From the NCBI GenBank assembly GCA_020137815.1, contig CM035357.1, positions 7,861,315-7,925,314 of the forward strand: a DNA stretch of 64,000 bases, given 5' to 3'. Made by a program: the position numbers and the translations under genes. Origin of the DNA: Hormiphora californensis (taxonomy: Eukaryota > Ctenophora > Tentaculata > Cydippida > Pleurobrachiidae). Each line of letters opens with the position of its first letter. Within the stretch, counting starts at the first letter, position 1. The notes under the pieces were generated by a model that made no database searches, was not told the origin of the DNA, and was given only the letters and a program-made list of their open reading frames with translations. Positions 1 through 12,405 of this stretch are shown here, piece by piece.

Positions 1-1572
1 CACATGACATTGGTAGTGGCCCTTGACTCCTCCGGGAGCGTGGGACTGGAAAACTTTAATAAGGAGCTGAATTTTCTTAGGACTCTACTCGAGATTGTAA
101 GTCCCGGCCCCTACTCCACCAAATCTTGTGTATGGAGAGTTATCAATCACTCATAAAACACACTTTTGACTTAGATGTCGACTATTCACTAGCACTGTTG
201 AACGAAACACATAACAATTTTAATTTTGTAACAACTTACTGATTCTAACTTCCTATATTTCAGGTTCAAATGAAGTCCTCAACGAATGGTGTGAAGGTGT
301 GTGTAGGAGTGATAAGTTACTCGACATCCGTGAGGGTAATTGACAACCCATGCTGTGAAAACACCCTCTGCAGGTAACACTGATCTTCAAGTCAATACAT
401 TGATTCCATAGTTACACTCTATTATAGTCAAGTACAAAATATGGCCTTTCTTCTTAGCTGTCTTTCTCTTCATTGCAGGATATTTGATCAAACAGGTTCA
501 GTTCCCTACGATGGTGGTTCTACAAACACTGCCGGTGCTTTAAAGGTAAGCGGTAAGGTGCCACACTACTACATTATAGGCGGGGGTTCTCTCTGGTTTG
601 GCAGAATTAGAACATCCTCTAAAATGTTCCTGTTTCTCAGGTAGCCAGGCAGATGCTCCAGGCAACATCAAGTTACAAGAGGATTCTTCTCCTCATAACA
701 GATGGAAGATCAAACACTGGCGGATCTCCAATTAGCTTTGCTCAACAAATGAGGTATAAAGGTAGAAGAAAGATAAAGAAGAAGTTGATGAATATTAAAG
801 AGAGCCGATTGAGGGGGATTTTGCTCGACTTAGGGTAATCATTAAGTTTTAGAAAATAGAGCCCAAACTAAAGTGTTTAATAACACAGGGATGAGGACGA
901 GATATCTATAGTGGCACTGGGAGTAACGGACAATATCAGAGAATCCGAGTTACAGGGAATCTCAGGAGAGGATGAAGTTCTACAGATTGATTCCTTTGAC
1001 GAGTTTCACGAGTTAGCTGAATTCCTCATCTCAGCAAGTATGCTTCAATTAGTACAATCAATTGTGTCAAGATTGTAGTGAGACCTTTCGCCCCCTCGTC
1101 CCCTTATTAAATTACGATTCTTAATTTTCAGATATCTTGGAAGATGATCCTGACATGCACTTCGCCGAGATCTGCACTGAAGATACCAGTGTTTGTAAGT
1201 AGATAATTGTAGTGAAATTAGTGAATGTACCATCATAATATAATATATCTGTAACTCTACGTTTCAGTTGATCATTGTCAGACTACTATGACAGCTGGTA
1301 GAACTAGCACGTCGTGTTTATGGAAGGATGCTACTGAATGTGAAAGGAATGTGAGAGGATCTGGATATATCCCATCTCACTTGGTGACGCAGCGTGGCAA
1401 ACGAAGCCCGCGAAGGCATCACCACCCATCTCACAGAGTACGGTTCTGTACTAAGATGGTGATCTGTCAATCTTCTGCTGGTGACATTGTTGATTCCAAA
1501 ACTGAAGCTTGTCAATGTCCAACTCCATATGTGAAAACCAGTCAAATACAAAGCAGGTGGCCGTATAAGTAG
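1..1572 (+). CDS. von Willebrand factor A domain protein (3' part, 7 exons in window)
   Basis: Seven exons join in phase: 1-96, 264-373, 479-545, 641-753, 889-1037, 1132-1194 and 1268-1572, each bounded by GT-AG. The 5' end lies outside the window. The protein opens inside a vWA domain. The metal-site (MIDAS) residues are all visible: DSSGSVG (DxSxS), the Thr in GGSTNTAGAL, and the Asp in LLLITDGRSN. vWA domains bind ligands through a divalent metal and are common in extracellular matrix and adhesion proteins. After the domain come an acidic linker and a Cys-rich tail of about 100 residues with a basic stretch (RGKRSPRRHHH) that could be a furin-type cleavage site. No membrane segment is seen before the stop, so the product is probably secreted (inference). 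It is convergent with the receptor gene at 1781-2845. Confidence 0.85.
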
Positions 1573-1633
1573 AAGTACCTTGATCTACCGAACCCTCACA
1601 GTGCTTTATGAAATAAGTTACAGACCTAGAGCC

Positions 1634-1639
1634 AATAAA
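1634..1639 (+). terminator. Poly(A) signal of the vWA gene
   Basis: AATAAA lies 62 bases after the stop codon at 1572, in the short gap before the convergent receptor gene. Confidence 0.6.
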
Positions 1640-1780
1640 ATGACGATCCATGTTGGTGAACATTTATATTAATATTTTTAAATACACTTCTAACATAAAC
1701 ATCTCATTTGTAGTCATTTCGTGAGTCCAATCCATTTCCCTTGTACTGAGATCTGAACTAAATTAACACCTGACACATGA

Positions 1781-2845
1781 TTATAATATGGTATTAACGG
1801 AGTCTATGCTAACGAGGGTGGGAGAGGAAAGGGTCTTCATTGTGATTGTCTCTGGTTCAGATTGTTGTGCAGGTGACTTCTTCATGCACCCTGATCTTAT
1901 CTCCATCCTCAACCACTCTTGAAATGAGGTCGTCCTGCAGAAGAAAACAATACCATTTACAGTTGAGTTCGCTGCCACGCAAACGTTGTTTATCGTTAAG
2001 ACGATCCACAAGTATACTAGGAAGTTGCCCTCTTTTTTGCCGATAAACTCTCCCCAGTTTATAATAGTGAGGTCTTCATCCAGAGGAATTCCAATTTGCA
2101 CTAGCAGCTCATTCAAATCGTACAGGAAGAGAGGTAGATTGAAGACTATGTACACCAGGGTAAGAATTAATATCGTTTTAGTGCCAGCACGGTGTATAGG
2201 TCGTGTCTCCCTTCGCAGGAACCAAACCGCCACCACACAAGAAACACAAATGGGCAGGAAGGGGACCATGAAACCAGTTAGATTCATCAGTCCTAGAGTT
2301 ATCAGGCTGACTGGGTGACTGAAACCAATTTTTTCTTGGAGCTGGGTCATGATCATCGTGGATCGGTGCATTCTGGGGCTGTAAACGGTGTACACTTTGT
2401 AGTAGAACCGGACAGTTTGAATGCCTGCTATGACGGTAGTGAACACCCCAATAACCACTAGGAGGGTCCTCTTGGAGACAGGGATAGAGAATGGTCTGAC
2501 CAGGGCCCGGGTCCTCAGAATACTCTGTGTCCCGATCAGGAACACGGACAATCTAGCAAAGACCTGCCAGGTGAAATACCATGTTTCCCTAAACCAGAAG
2601 GCATCATAGCACATGGGTGCACTCTCATTCCACACACTGAGAATGACAGGGAAAAGAAGTGCAGAAATGATGAAGTCTACAGCGTTTATGATAGTGAAGA
2701 GAAGGCTTGTCACGGTTCGGCGGGGTCTTGTCCAGTTGTAAATGAAGAGCAGGGCGTTTATAACTGTTCCGATGGTAAAGCAGGCCGTTTCACAAGTTCC
2801 TGAGTAGATGAGGGGCCCTTTGAAGTATGTGTAGTTGAAACCCAT
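1781..2845 (-). CDS. Intronless rhodopsin-like seven-helix receptor, 354 aa
   Basis: A single exon runs from an ATG at 2845 in good context (ACCATGG) to a stop at 1781. The translation shows seven hydrophobic stretches, with an Asn-glycosylation site (NYT) near the N-terminus and a Ser/Thr-rich cytoplasmic tail. The arrangement matches a class A GPCR, but the hallmark motifs are altered. The end of helix 3 reads ILRTRALVRPF where DRY is expected, and helix 7 reads NSTVNGIVFF where NPxxY is expected. Helix 6 has FNLP rather than CWxP. The ligand cannot be inferred. It does not look like the second receptor at 50803-52051 beyond the common fold. Lack of introns is usual for this family and contrasts with neighbouring genes. 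Confidence 0.85.
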   Translation of the reverse strand: MGFNYTYFKGPLIYSGTCETACFTIGTVINALLFIYNWTRPRRTVTSLLFTIINAVDFIISALLFPVILSVWNESAPMCYDAFWFRETWYFTWQVFARLSVFLIGTQSILRTRALVRPFSIPVSKRTLLVVIGVFTTVIAGIQTVRFYYKVYTVYSPRMHRSTMIMTQLQEKIGFSHPVSLITLGLMNLTGFMVPFLPICVSCVVAVWFLRRETRPIHRAGTKTILILTLVYIVFNLPLFLYDLNELLVQIGIPLDEDLTIINWGEFIGKKEGNFLVYLWIVLTINNVCVAANSTVNGIVFFCRTTSFQEWLRMEIRSGCMKKSPAQQSEPETITMKTLSSPTLVSIDSVNTIL

Positions 2846-4278
2846 GGTCTAAAAAAAGGATGGAGTTTCGTATTTTTTACATGAAAATATTTAAAATAAA
2901 CCATGGATAAAATTATCCAAAAAATAAATATCATGGACTCATCTGCAGCAGTTTATGAGTTCAGAGTTTAGCTGGGAATAAGGAAACAGATTGACATTTG
3001 ACAGCTTTGGAAGTTGATCGCAAGGGAACTATTTTTAGGAACAGCAAACACCTGAACAGCTGTTCATTCCTTGCCGTGAGGAGTAATCGAAAAACTATTA
3101 AAGCTAGCTCAAATGTTCATCAGCTAGTAAGTCATGAAATGCTCTCAGCTGTGTGCAATGGCAGATCATGCAACGACAGAAAAATGACGAGCTTTAAACC
3201 ACTATTCACTCGAACAAAGAGTCTATCGCTGACATGGCTAATGAAGAAAGTGTGGCCCAAGTTTTTTGTGAGTTGATTAATAAGAGAGAGAATAAGGATC
3301 GGTTGATTGTTTATTAGCCGCATATCAGTGAGGAAGTTTTGTTTTCTCCTTCCGGCTGGACAAATGAGTAGACGTAGATTTTATTGTAGAATAACGCGTT
3401 ATTCTACAATAAAATCTACGTCTACTCATTTGTCCAGCCGGAAGGAGAAAACAAAACTTCCTCATTGATTAATAAGGTTCCAAAGATTGGGCCATGTACC
3501 CGCCCCCTTAGAAGGTCTTTTCAAATCAGTAGTATTACAAGGTATTTTCAAATCAGCAATGCTGCAGCTGCATGACCTTTTTTAATTAAACTAACCACTA
3601 TCACACAATTAAAGATACGTGGAACAGGGGCCAGGCTCCTGCTAGTCTGAATAAGATTGGTATAACTGGATTGCTGGTATCCATGGTCCCTGCGTGAGCA
3701 AGTACTATCACTAATTGATGTACATGTGCTGCAGTGTGTTCTAGAGAGTAAGAGAGCAGCAGCAGGTGGTATAGAGCCCATCTGCACTGATTAGAATTTC
3801 ATGGGCGGAGAGAAGATCTAGGCATGTTGTATACTAGTATTACCACCTAGTTGTGACAACAACATTGCGTTGAGGAAATTATCTTGCCTCAATAATATTC
3901 AAAAAAGCAACAGTGTTCAATATTTTTGTTGTTAACATAATATAAAGAGTCCAGACCCGATATCAGTATTCGTGTATAGAAAACAATATAGCGACCATGA
4001 CACCTGTTTTATTGGAAAACAATAGTTCAGGATTCTATCAGGGGGGTAGAAAAATATGGACTGCCTGTTAAACGTATAAAATGTGGATGGAGAGATGTTA
4101 AATTTCTGTCCCAGGTGTTAGTTCGTCATAAGATAGATGGCAATTGAATGATACCCCGAAGCCAAGACTGTGAAAAAAGTTTCACAAAAGAATGGAAACT
4201 CAATCTAGCTAACTAAAAGGCGGTTTTTTGTCGGTTCTTGAAGAACAGCTATACAACAGTGTTAGATTTAGTTGTTAA
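2846..4278. other. Gene-free stretch
   Basis: No convincing exon is seen on either strand. Open frames are short and lack splice context. The only clear structure is the palindrome at 3329-3464. The promoter of the receptor gene presumably lies at the left end. Confidence 0.6.
3329..3464. repeat. 136-bp palindrome with no spacer
   Basis: The two 68-bp arms are reverse complements around AACGCGTT at 3393-3400, with no loop. The 12-bp word TTGATTAATAAG occurs just outside on both sides as a direct repeat (3273-3284 and 3465-3476). This may mark a small foldback insertion or a local inversion-duplication event. Confidence 0.9.
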
Positions 4279-4282
4279 TTAA

Positions 4283-5681
4283 GGGTACGCTAACCAAAAA
4301 TTTTTTTCGAGTGCAGGGAAATCTCTCACCGTAGGGTTGTAGGCCATGCCAAGGAGACCTCAAATATGCAATTTGAGCTCTCAAGTCGAATTCATATTTT
4401 TGCTACAGCTGTTTAAAAAATGTCCTGTAAATACGTTTTTGGCATCTCAAAAAAATTTTTTAAAGATAGGAGCATGAAAATTTGGGGATTTGAAGAGGAC
4501 ATGAAGGTGAATAACCACAAAAAATTTTTTTGTAATCCGAGCTGATTTCCGGTCCTGAGATGGATTTCTTTTTTTCCACGCCCTATTTGGCCCTATTTGG
4601 CAAAGTTCCGAAAACATGTGAAAGCTGTAAATTGGTGAAAAGTTGCGTCTAACGATTATCTAAGTGGCCATAAATTTTGGGCGTGTCCTTATTTGAGATA
4701 AGCTGTACAGAGTTTTTTTTGTGAAAGCTGTCATTTCAGAAATAAATAAATTCCCTGTATCTCAAAAACGGCTGATCGTAGAGACCTGAGACTATGCTTA
4801 AACGATTCAGAAGGTCCGATTTTGGGGGGGTCTTCTGAGAGACATTTTGCTCATACTTCAACCGTTTTTGCTGTAATTGCGAAAAACAAAACCCATCTTC
4901 GCCATCGTGGATTTTTTTGTGATTTTGTTTTTGGTGATTATAGGGACCCATATGGACCAAATAGTGAAGGAATTAGCTTGTTACACATTTTTCCATAGTT
5001 TCGGTCCTTTCTTAGCTAAAATTCCCTAATTACAGGATATTGGATTTTAGCTTTTGCCCTTTCCATAGAATTTGTTTTTCGCAATTACAGCAAAAACGGT
5101 TGAAGTAGGAGCAAAATGTCTCTCAGAAGACCCCCCCCCCCCCAAAATCGGACCTTCTGAATCGTTTAAGCATAGTCTCAGGTCTCTACGATCAGCCGTT
5201 TTTGAGATACAGGGAATTTATTTATTTCTGAAATGACGGCTTACACAAAAAAAACTCTGTACAGCTTATCTCAAATAAGGACACGCCCAAAATTTATGGC
5301 CACTTAGATAATCGTTAGACGCAACTTTTCACCAATTTACAGCTTTCACATGTTTTCGGAACTTTGCCAAATAGGGCGTTAAAGTGGAAAAAAAGAAATC
5401 CATCTCATGACCGGAAATCAGCTCGGATTGCAAAAAAATTTTTTGTGGTTATTCACCTTCATGTCCTCTTCAAATCCCCAAATTTTCATGCTCCTATCTT
5501 TAAAAAAAATTTTTTGAGATGCCAAAAACGTATTTACAGGACATTTTTTAAACATCTGTAGCAAAAATATGAATTCGACTTGAGAGCTCAAATTGCATAT
5601 TTGAGGTCTCCTTGGCATGGCCTACAACCCTACGGTGAGAGATTTCCCTGCACTCGAAAAAAATTTTTGGTTAGCGTACCC
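4283..5681. mobile_element. 1.4-kb foldback element with TTAA target duplication (piggyBac-type ends)
   Basis: Two arms of about 600 bp are near-perfect reverse complements around a loop of roughly 180 bp near 4890-5070. The ends read GGGTACGCTAACC on the left and its complement on the right. Both are flanked by TTAA (4279-4282 and 5682-5685), the target duplicated by piggyBac-family transposases. No transposase frame is present; open frames here occur mirrored in both arms. It is therefore a non-autonomous foldback element. The arms differ at a few positions, including a poly-C/G run near 4825 and 5134. Confidence 0.85.
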
Positions 5682-5873
5682 TTAACAACAAAAAAGAAAC
5701 GGCGACACGCTATTTGATCTAGTTAGAAACATCGGATCAACAGTGGGTATAACAGCTGTTGATACCCCTCTCCTCTGGTAGATCACACAGGAAAGATGGC
5801 AGTAACAATGGGGACGATTTATAGTAGCAGGGAACATGTTCCTATCCAGCTTCCGACACAAGAATTGTTACTA

Positions 5874-6048
5874 AAGTCGGATTTTTTGAAGTTTTCACCC
5901 TCTCTCTCTTCTCGTGTGGCGTGTGCTGTCAGGCCAATGCTCTGACAGGGCGTGTGCGGATGTGTTTTGCATGCCTATCCTATGGTCAACAAGTAATAAA
6001 TATCTCGCACGCACGAGTTTGGGGTGATAACTTCAACAAATCCGACTT
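5874..6048. mobile_element. 175-bp MITE with TA target duplication
   Basis: Inverted ends AAGTCGGATTT...AAATCCGACTT, with similarity continuing into TTGAAGTT/AACTTCAA, are flanked by TA at 5872-5873 and 6049-6050, as for Tc1/mariner-type elements. There is no coding capacity. Its right edge creates TTTATT at 6047-6052, which reads AATAAA on the minus strand about 330 bases past the filamin stop. Confidence 0.75.
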
Positions 6049-6381
6049 TATTCTACCAATGGAAACAAACCATTTTCTACGTCAAAATGTTATAACTTAA
6101 ATTTTACTGGTTAATTTCGTTCAAATTGTTAGTTACTTTCTCTCTCTCAGATTAAATTCTCTTAATTTTCTCAGGAAAAATTCAATGTACAGACTCTTGT
6201 GTCTAAAATTCTCACGCTCTGAGGGCTTGAAGGATATATACACACTTCCGGACACATATTATGCACGATCCTACAGTTCTTGTAGCCACATGTCCACCTC
6301 TCTCTCCCTCTCTTTGTGTCTCTCTCCCTCCTTCCTCCTTTGATCAGGTTCTATAACTCACAATCCCTTGCAATTCATCAC

Positions 6382-9300
6382 TCACTTTGTGATTTCGAAC
6401 ATATTATTGAATCCTCCGTATACCAAATCAGAGTCGGTGCACCTTACAATCACCTTGTGCGTTCCTTTCTCCGTGGGGCTTGCTCGGACCTTATAGATAC
6501 AGTCCTGCACGGTCGTCTTGGTGTCCACCAATTTCTTGCCAGGCCCGAGGACCTTGACGGCGGGGGGCTGGCTGGGTCCACACACTGCTGCGAGGGCCTT
6601 GAACCTCTGGGCGTACTTCAGCTTAAGATCAATGAAGTCATCAACAGAGCTCTTAGCAGGGGCCTGCAGAGACATCCTGGTGACCTGAATTTCCACCCTT
6701 CGTCGATCATTAGCGAATACTCCCACGTTGTGGGTGTGGACCTTGGGAGTGAAGGGTTTTCCCTTGTTGAGGGTCTCCTCTCCGTACTTGACAGCGAGTT
6801 TGTAGTTGTTGTGCAGGGGAACATCATACTTCACGTGGAACAGACCCTTCTTAGGCTCCGTGATGGTAGGCTGGGGTTTGTATTCTCCGGTACCCACTCC
6901 CTGGATGTCCACCACGAGTTTCTCCTCTCCCGCCTCCCGGGCATCAACAGTGAAATCAGTATCGAAACCACACAGGTTGCCAGTCGGCTCAATACCAGGC
7001 CCGTAAACCTTGATGGCCTTGAGTCCTCGGGCCTTTAGGGGCACTGGGCACTTGGGGGCGGCTACACCCTCGCACTCAGCGACGAAGAGGTAGTCTCCAG
7101 CCTTATCAGGGGTGAATGACACCTTGAAAACACCATCATCACTCTCCTCAATGTCCAGGGCGATTGGTCGACCGTCAGGTCCGACTACGAGGAGCTCCAG
7201 ATCGGCAGGGCTGTCTCCACTCTGTCCTGAGGTGTCCTTCTCCCTGATCACGACATCTCCAGTCATTGCTCTACTGGCATCAATAGTCATCCTGCACTCT
7301 TCTCCAACCTGAAAGATGGATAAGTATTAAACATACTTCAACTGTTGTTTATATCAAATAAAATATCATATTTCTGAACAAATGTACCTTGAGAGGTTTG
7401 TTGCTGTTAAGACCATCTCCAAAGATATTGAGTCTATCTAGCTTGAGTCTGGGCTCGGCAGCCACCTTGAACTCGCCAACAGGCTGTCCAGCAAACTTCA
7501 CATCAATAACATAATCACCCTCCTTCTTAGGAGTGAATGTGAACTCATCCAGACCTAGAATGATTTATGTGTTAGAGAAGAAACAAACAAAATAAAACGT
7601 TTCTTATAATCAAAAGTTGGAGATTTTACCATGATCGTTTTGGTCGTAGTCGAAGTCCATCTCCTTGCCCTGGTCGTCCAGGATCCTGACCTTGAGGTCA
7701 CCATAACCAGCCTCCTTGGAGTCAATCTTGAAGATAGAGGGCTGCCCAATTCTGATATTTCCAGTTCCAATGTCAACCTTAACCTTGTCAGGCTCACTCT
7801 CGGGGCGGACCTTCACGACGTAAGGTCCAGTTGGGACGGGGACCTTGCCGTATACCAGGTTGACAGTGTAGCTACCAACTTCACTGGGACTAATCTTTAG
7901 GGTGTGATGACCCTTATCGTCATCATCATGGACATGCTTCACAACCTGTGTGGGGAGTGGGGTTACAGGCATCTTGAAATAGCTCTATTTATGCAAATAT
8001 GCCCCAGGAATTCATAAGTAGCCTAATTTTGAATAAATGACCTAAAATTAGAGGAGAAAGTTGTCCGTGAGAGGAGGTGAGAACAGACAAATGCACACAC
8101 ACAGACTCCTAAAACCAAGTTAATTCAAATAGGTTTGTTTACTAACCTAACTCGTTTTAAACTTTTCCACACTACTTTAAACAAATTAATCTGAGTTATG
8201 AAGCAGGCGTAGACGCCGAAGCTGTCAACAAACGTGTACAATTCATTCGAGGTTCATCATGCTATGTACTACAACCTAACTCCCATCAAATTTATTTCAA
8301 GGTGAAATCTGTTTACCTTTCCAGTTGGTGAAATGATGGTGGCCTCGAGTTTGCCCTCTCCAGCAGCTGAGGTATCAATATCAAAGACAGGGTTATCGCC
8401 TATCCTTATAGTCTGGGCTGTGATGGGGAACGTTTTAGCTGGGTATTTCAAATGCAAAATTCATTTTGAAATAAACACATTTTAAGACGGAGCAACCTTC
8501 AGAAGCTAAGTTAGAACTTACCAAGTCCAGAAATCTTGACCTTGGACGCATCAACCTTGGGTGCGATCTTCACCTTGTAGGGTGAGTTAGGTAGCGGCAT
8601 GCCACCAAAGTTCACTGCAACATTGAACATTCCGAATTTGGGGACCTTGTATGTAACATACTGCTCTCCCTTTCCATCCTGCTCAACATTGAAGGGCACC
8701 GGCTGACTGTCCGGTCCCACGATCTCAACTTTAGGCTCCGCGGGGCCAGCCTCAGCATAGTTGATCTTGAACCAGGCCTTCTCGTCGGGTAGAATGTCTT
8801 CACCGGTCAGACCAGGACCTTCGCAGATAACCTTCTTAGGATCAACCTTGTTCCGGGGTCCGTCTCCGTAGATGTTCACGGCGAAGGGAGCCTTTGGTAC
8901 ATCAACTCCACAGAATGTCACATTGACAACGTACTCTCCTTCATCCTGAATGAAGGTAAGTTTAGTCAGCATCACCATAGCGACACAATGCAGTAGCCAT
9001 GGTAACCATTATAAGTACCTTGGGCATGTAGGATCCAGTGTAGATTCCGGGTGTGTCTGTCTGTGTGTATTCTACCTTGATGGGATCGCTACCCTCAGGT
9101 CCATCCACAATCACCTTCACCTCACCAACACCACACTTACTGGCATCCACTTCAAAGGTAGCGGGCTTACCGGGAAGAAGTCCAACCCCTGATACTCCAG
9201 GACCTCGAACAATTGCCTGCGAGGTACACACAATTATTTTAGGAATCATATTAAAGTTAGAGTATTGGGGGAAATCATAACGTGGCTCCAAACAAGGCTT

Positions 9301-11436
9301 TCAATTCTTAAACCTACCCGATTGGGATATACAACAGGGGCTCCCTCCTTGACCTTACAATCCAGGAATCCTGACAGATAGGTCATGTTGGACAAATCGT
9401 CCGCCTGGAAGAAACAAGATGTTAGATAATTGATGAAAACAGCTGTTATACAATTATCCTAATAATATGATAAACTAATTCAAATGATTCTCGTTATACT
9501 TACACTAGCACTGGTCATGTCCTCTGCCGCCAGAAGTTTGGGGATGTCCATCCAGGTTTCAGCAAGGTCCATTGCAAGAGCACAGTTAGCTACCCGATCA
9601 TCAGGGTTCATTTTCGTGTGATGAGGAATGAGCCCAGGAGCAATACAGTTCACCAAACACGCCAACAATGTTCCGTCCGCCCAGTCGGTTGTGAAGTTCT
9701 TAGCCTTCCTACCACTAGGTTTCAGTTTTATGTTGATTTGGTTGAGAAGCTTCTTTTTGGCGCCACCACCACTGTTGTCATCCTTGAGGTTGGCTGCAAT
9801 CTGTGGGTGAAAAGGAGGAGTATTTAGCACAAAATATGCAGTAAGTTGGACGTGGACGTGACCTAACTGTAGGAATGATAACGGGCATCAGAAAGAAAAT
9901 ACCACTCTGAGAATTAACCAGAGCCCCGTTGTAAAAAACATCCCTTGTTAGTTACCTGATAGTTGAAAATGAGGGTCCAGATGAGTCCCAGGGTGAGTTT
10001 CATGTTTCCCTGGATAATATCCGTACTGTCAATATTCACAATTTTAATTCCCTCCCCCTTCATAAACTTGAATGTGGCCATGATGTTCTCCATCTTTTGG
10101 GCGTTTATCTTGGGTTTCTTCGTGAAATGCCTACAGAAATAGATGTTTCAAGTCCTATATCCAGTTCTGGCTTGAAAACATAAATTGATTGATGACAACA
10201 AAGTATGATCAAGTTGTGATCGACTTACTGGCCGATTGATTTATGTGATAATATCTCGAGAAGGTTGATAAGAGCAAGACCATCTCCTAAATCTTCCGTC
10301 AGATCTTCGACCTCTAATTTCCGATGTTTCAAATGTTCGTTGATCCACCGTTTGAAGGTTTTCTCCTGGATTCGAATCCAGCCCACATTCTCACTGAAAC
10401 AAATGTTACATTATGTGAGGTTGCATTTTAACTTGCATAAGGCTAGGTCGACACGAATTTCGAACAGGAACTAATTAGATAGACAGTCACACACGTGTAG
10501 ACAAACATTTTGCGTCTGTATTTTGCTGTGTAATCCAGCCTCCCGCTACCGGAAATTTTACGGATTCGGAGCTCTGAGTCATTCCTATTCCCTGGTATAA
10601 AACTCTCTCTCTCTCACAGGACTCTCTCCATCTGTTGACACTTACACATTATACATACAGGCACACTTTACGTAAACTCGGTGTCTCTATGGTTTTATTC
10701 GATTTGACTAAACACATTAGAACTCTGGAGCTCTCCGGCTGTGTGTGTTCCTACAAGAAAGTCACGACATAGTCGGGGGTGAAGTTGGACTAGCTGGTTT
10801 ACCATGACATTTAGTTCCCGATAATAGTGAACTCTAAATACATTGAGCTAATCCGTTAACTATAAACAGTGATGAACTTATGTAGAGCGTTACCTGGATG
10901 AATCAATGAACTATAATATAATTAAAACCAAGAGTCAGGATGAACTAAAGAATTCATTCCAGGACTGGTGATTGGGCAAATTACCGATGTCGAAGGTGTG
11001 ACAGATATGGAAGAGTCGTATCATTACCGCAGACAATACTTTGACACAGACAAATGTAGCGAGGAAAGCTCTCTGCAGCTTTATGTGTGTGGGAAGCCTA
11101 GTAGTGACTGTAAAAGGAATTTGAAACATCGCAGTGCAAATTCTAGAAAATAGCCTCAGCGGATTGTAAAGAAAGGCACGTCTCACTTAACAATCAAGGA
11201 ACATTACAAAAGGTTTTAAATTGCAAAGTTAGATCGTTAATGAACAATCTGGTTCTGGTTCTTAACAGTTTATTCAGGCTAATTGTTAGCAGTGTGTGTC
11301 AGCTTGTGGTTTTACCTGATAAGTGATAACAATCAGGGAACATTACAAACAGTTTAACTTCATGAGCAGTGTGACATTACCTGATAACATCGTCTAGATA
11401 GCACTGTCTCTCATCTTCATTGACTTGTTGGGTCAT
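6382..11436 (-). CDS. Short filamin: two calponin-homology domains plus about seven filamin repeats, 986 aa
   Basis: Eleven coding exons join in phase: 11436-11381, 10393-10229, 10130-9956, 9800-9504, 9404-9318, 9216-9019, 8945-8522, 8438-8317, 7972-7630, 7554-7388 and 7308-6382. The ATG at 11436 follows a 3' splice site, so a 5' non-coding exon is likely. Residues about 20-250 form a tandem CH actin-binding domain (EKTFKRWINEHL and LADGLALI-type motifs; WADGTLLACLVN in CH2). Immunoglobulin-like filamin repeats follow, recognisable by GPG/GLG starts and endings such as APFAVNIYGDG and SPYKVKIAPK; I count about six clear and one divergent. Vertebrate filamins have 24 repeats and are about 2600 residues. 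Filamins crosslink actin under the membrane. No separate C-terminal dimer repeat can be named with certainty. Confidence 0.93.
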
Positions 11437-12351
11437 CGTTTCAACTTGTCCTGAGACAAAACAAATCTTTAGAAAATGTTTGAAAATAAGGAAACTGACA
11501 ATAAAAAAAAGTTTCAGAAGAACTAGATGACTCTCTCGCTCACAACCATTCAATAGCTCGCAATTCACTATTCACAGTCTAAGAAACTATATAACTCGCA
11601 ATTCACAGTAGTTTCAGCAAATCCTATAAAAGCAGTGTGTTGTTATGTAGGAGTAGTATTAGGAAACCCTACAATCAATAAGTTGTAGTACAAGCCTGAA
11701 AGTACACACTAGCTATCTCTCTCGGAGAGTGCATAATATAGAGGCGCAAGGTTTGGGAGTCACGTGATAGCTACATAAACACGTGGTTACCTCCAGTGAC
11801 AAGCCAGTGGCCTACACCATAATGCAATCACACGAGGGAGAGAGAAAGAGAGAGAACAAAGAGAGAGACAATATATAGTGGTTGAAGAAGGCAGGAAGGG
11901 TAGACAGTGACTGGAACAGTGACTCTGTACCTCATACACATATTGGGTAGTGTATAAAAAGCTGTTAATTCGATGTGTATTACAAGGGGGACACCATCAC
12001 AAAGTTATTTTATGCTCAAAGAGAATTGCTTGTTGGCGGGATGGTGCAACTTTTGTGAGGTCAGAGCAGCGTGTACATTGTTGGAGCTTTTCCTGTACCT
12101 AGTGGTTCCACCATGCAATGCCTCAACACCGAATAGGGATATTATATGTGAGCGTACAGGCTCGTAGATGCACGGGCAGGAATTAATTCGAGTGTAAAAA
12201 AAGAGAAACGTTTTACATGATTCCCTAGACCTTAATTTATACAATGCATAAAATGGACAGCCAAAGAAAGTCTTTTAGAGGTTAGCAAAATGAGAACGCA
12301 CTCGTACACACAGTCACAGGCAAGTAATTGAATGTGTTCTCAACTACCTAC

Positions 12352-12354
<3 letters not shown>

Positions 12355-12402
<48 letters not shown>
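12355..12402. repeat. (CT)n microsatellite
   Basis: Nearly pure CT dinucleotide tract, followed by imperfect CT-rich sequence to about 12432. Confidence 0.9.
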
Positions 12403-12405
<3 letters not shown>

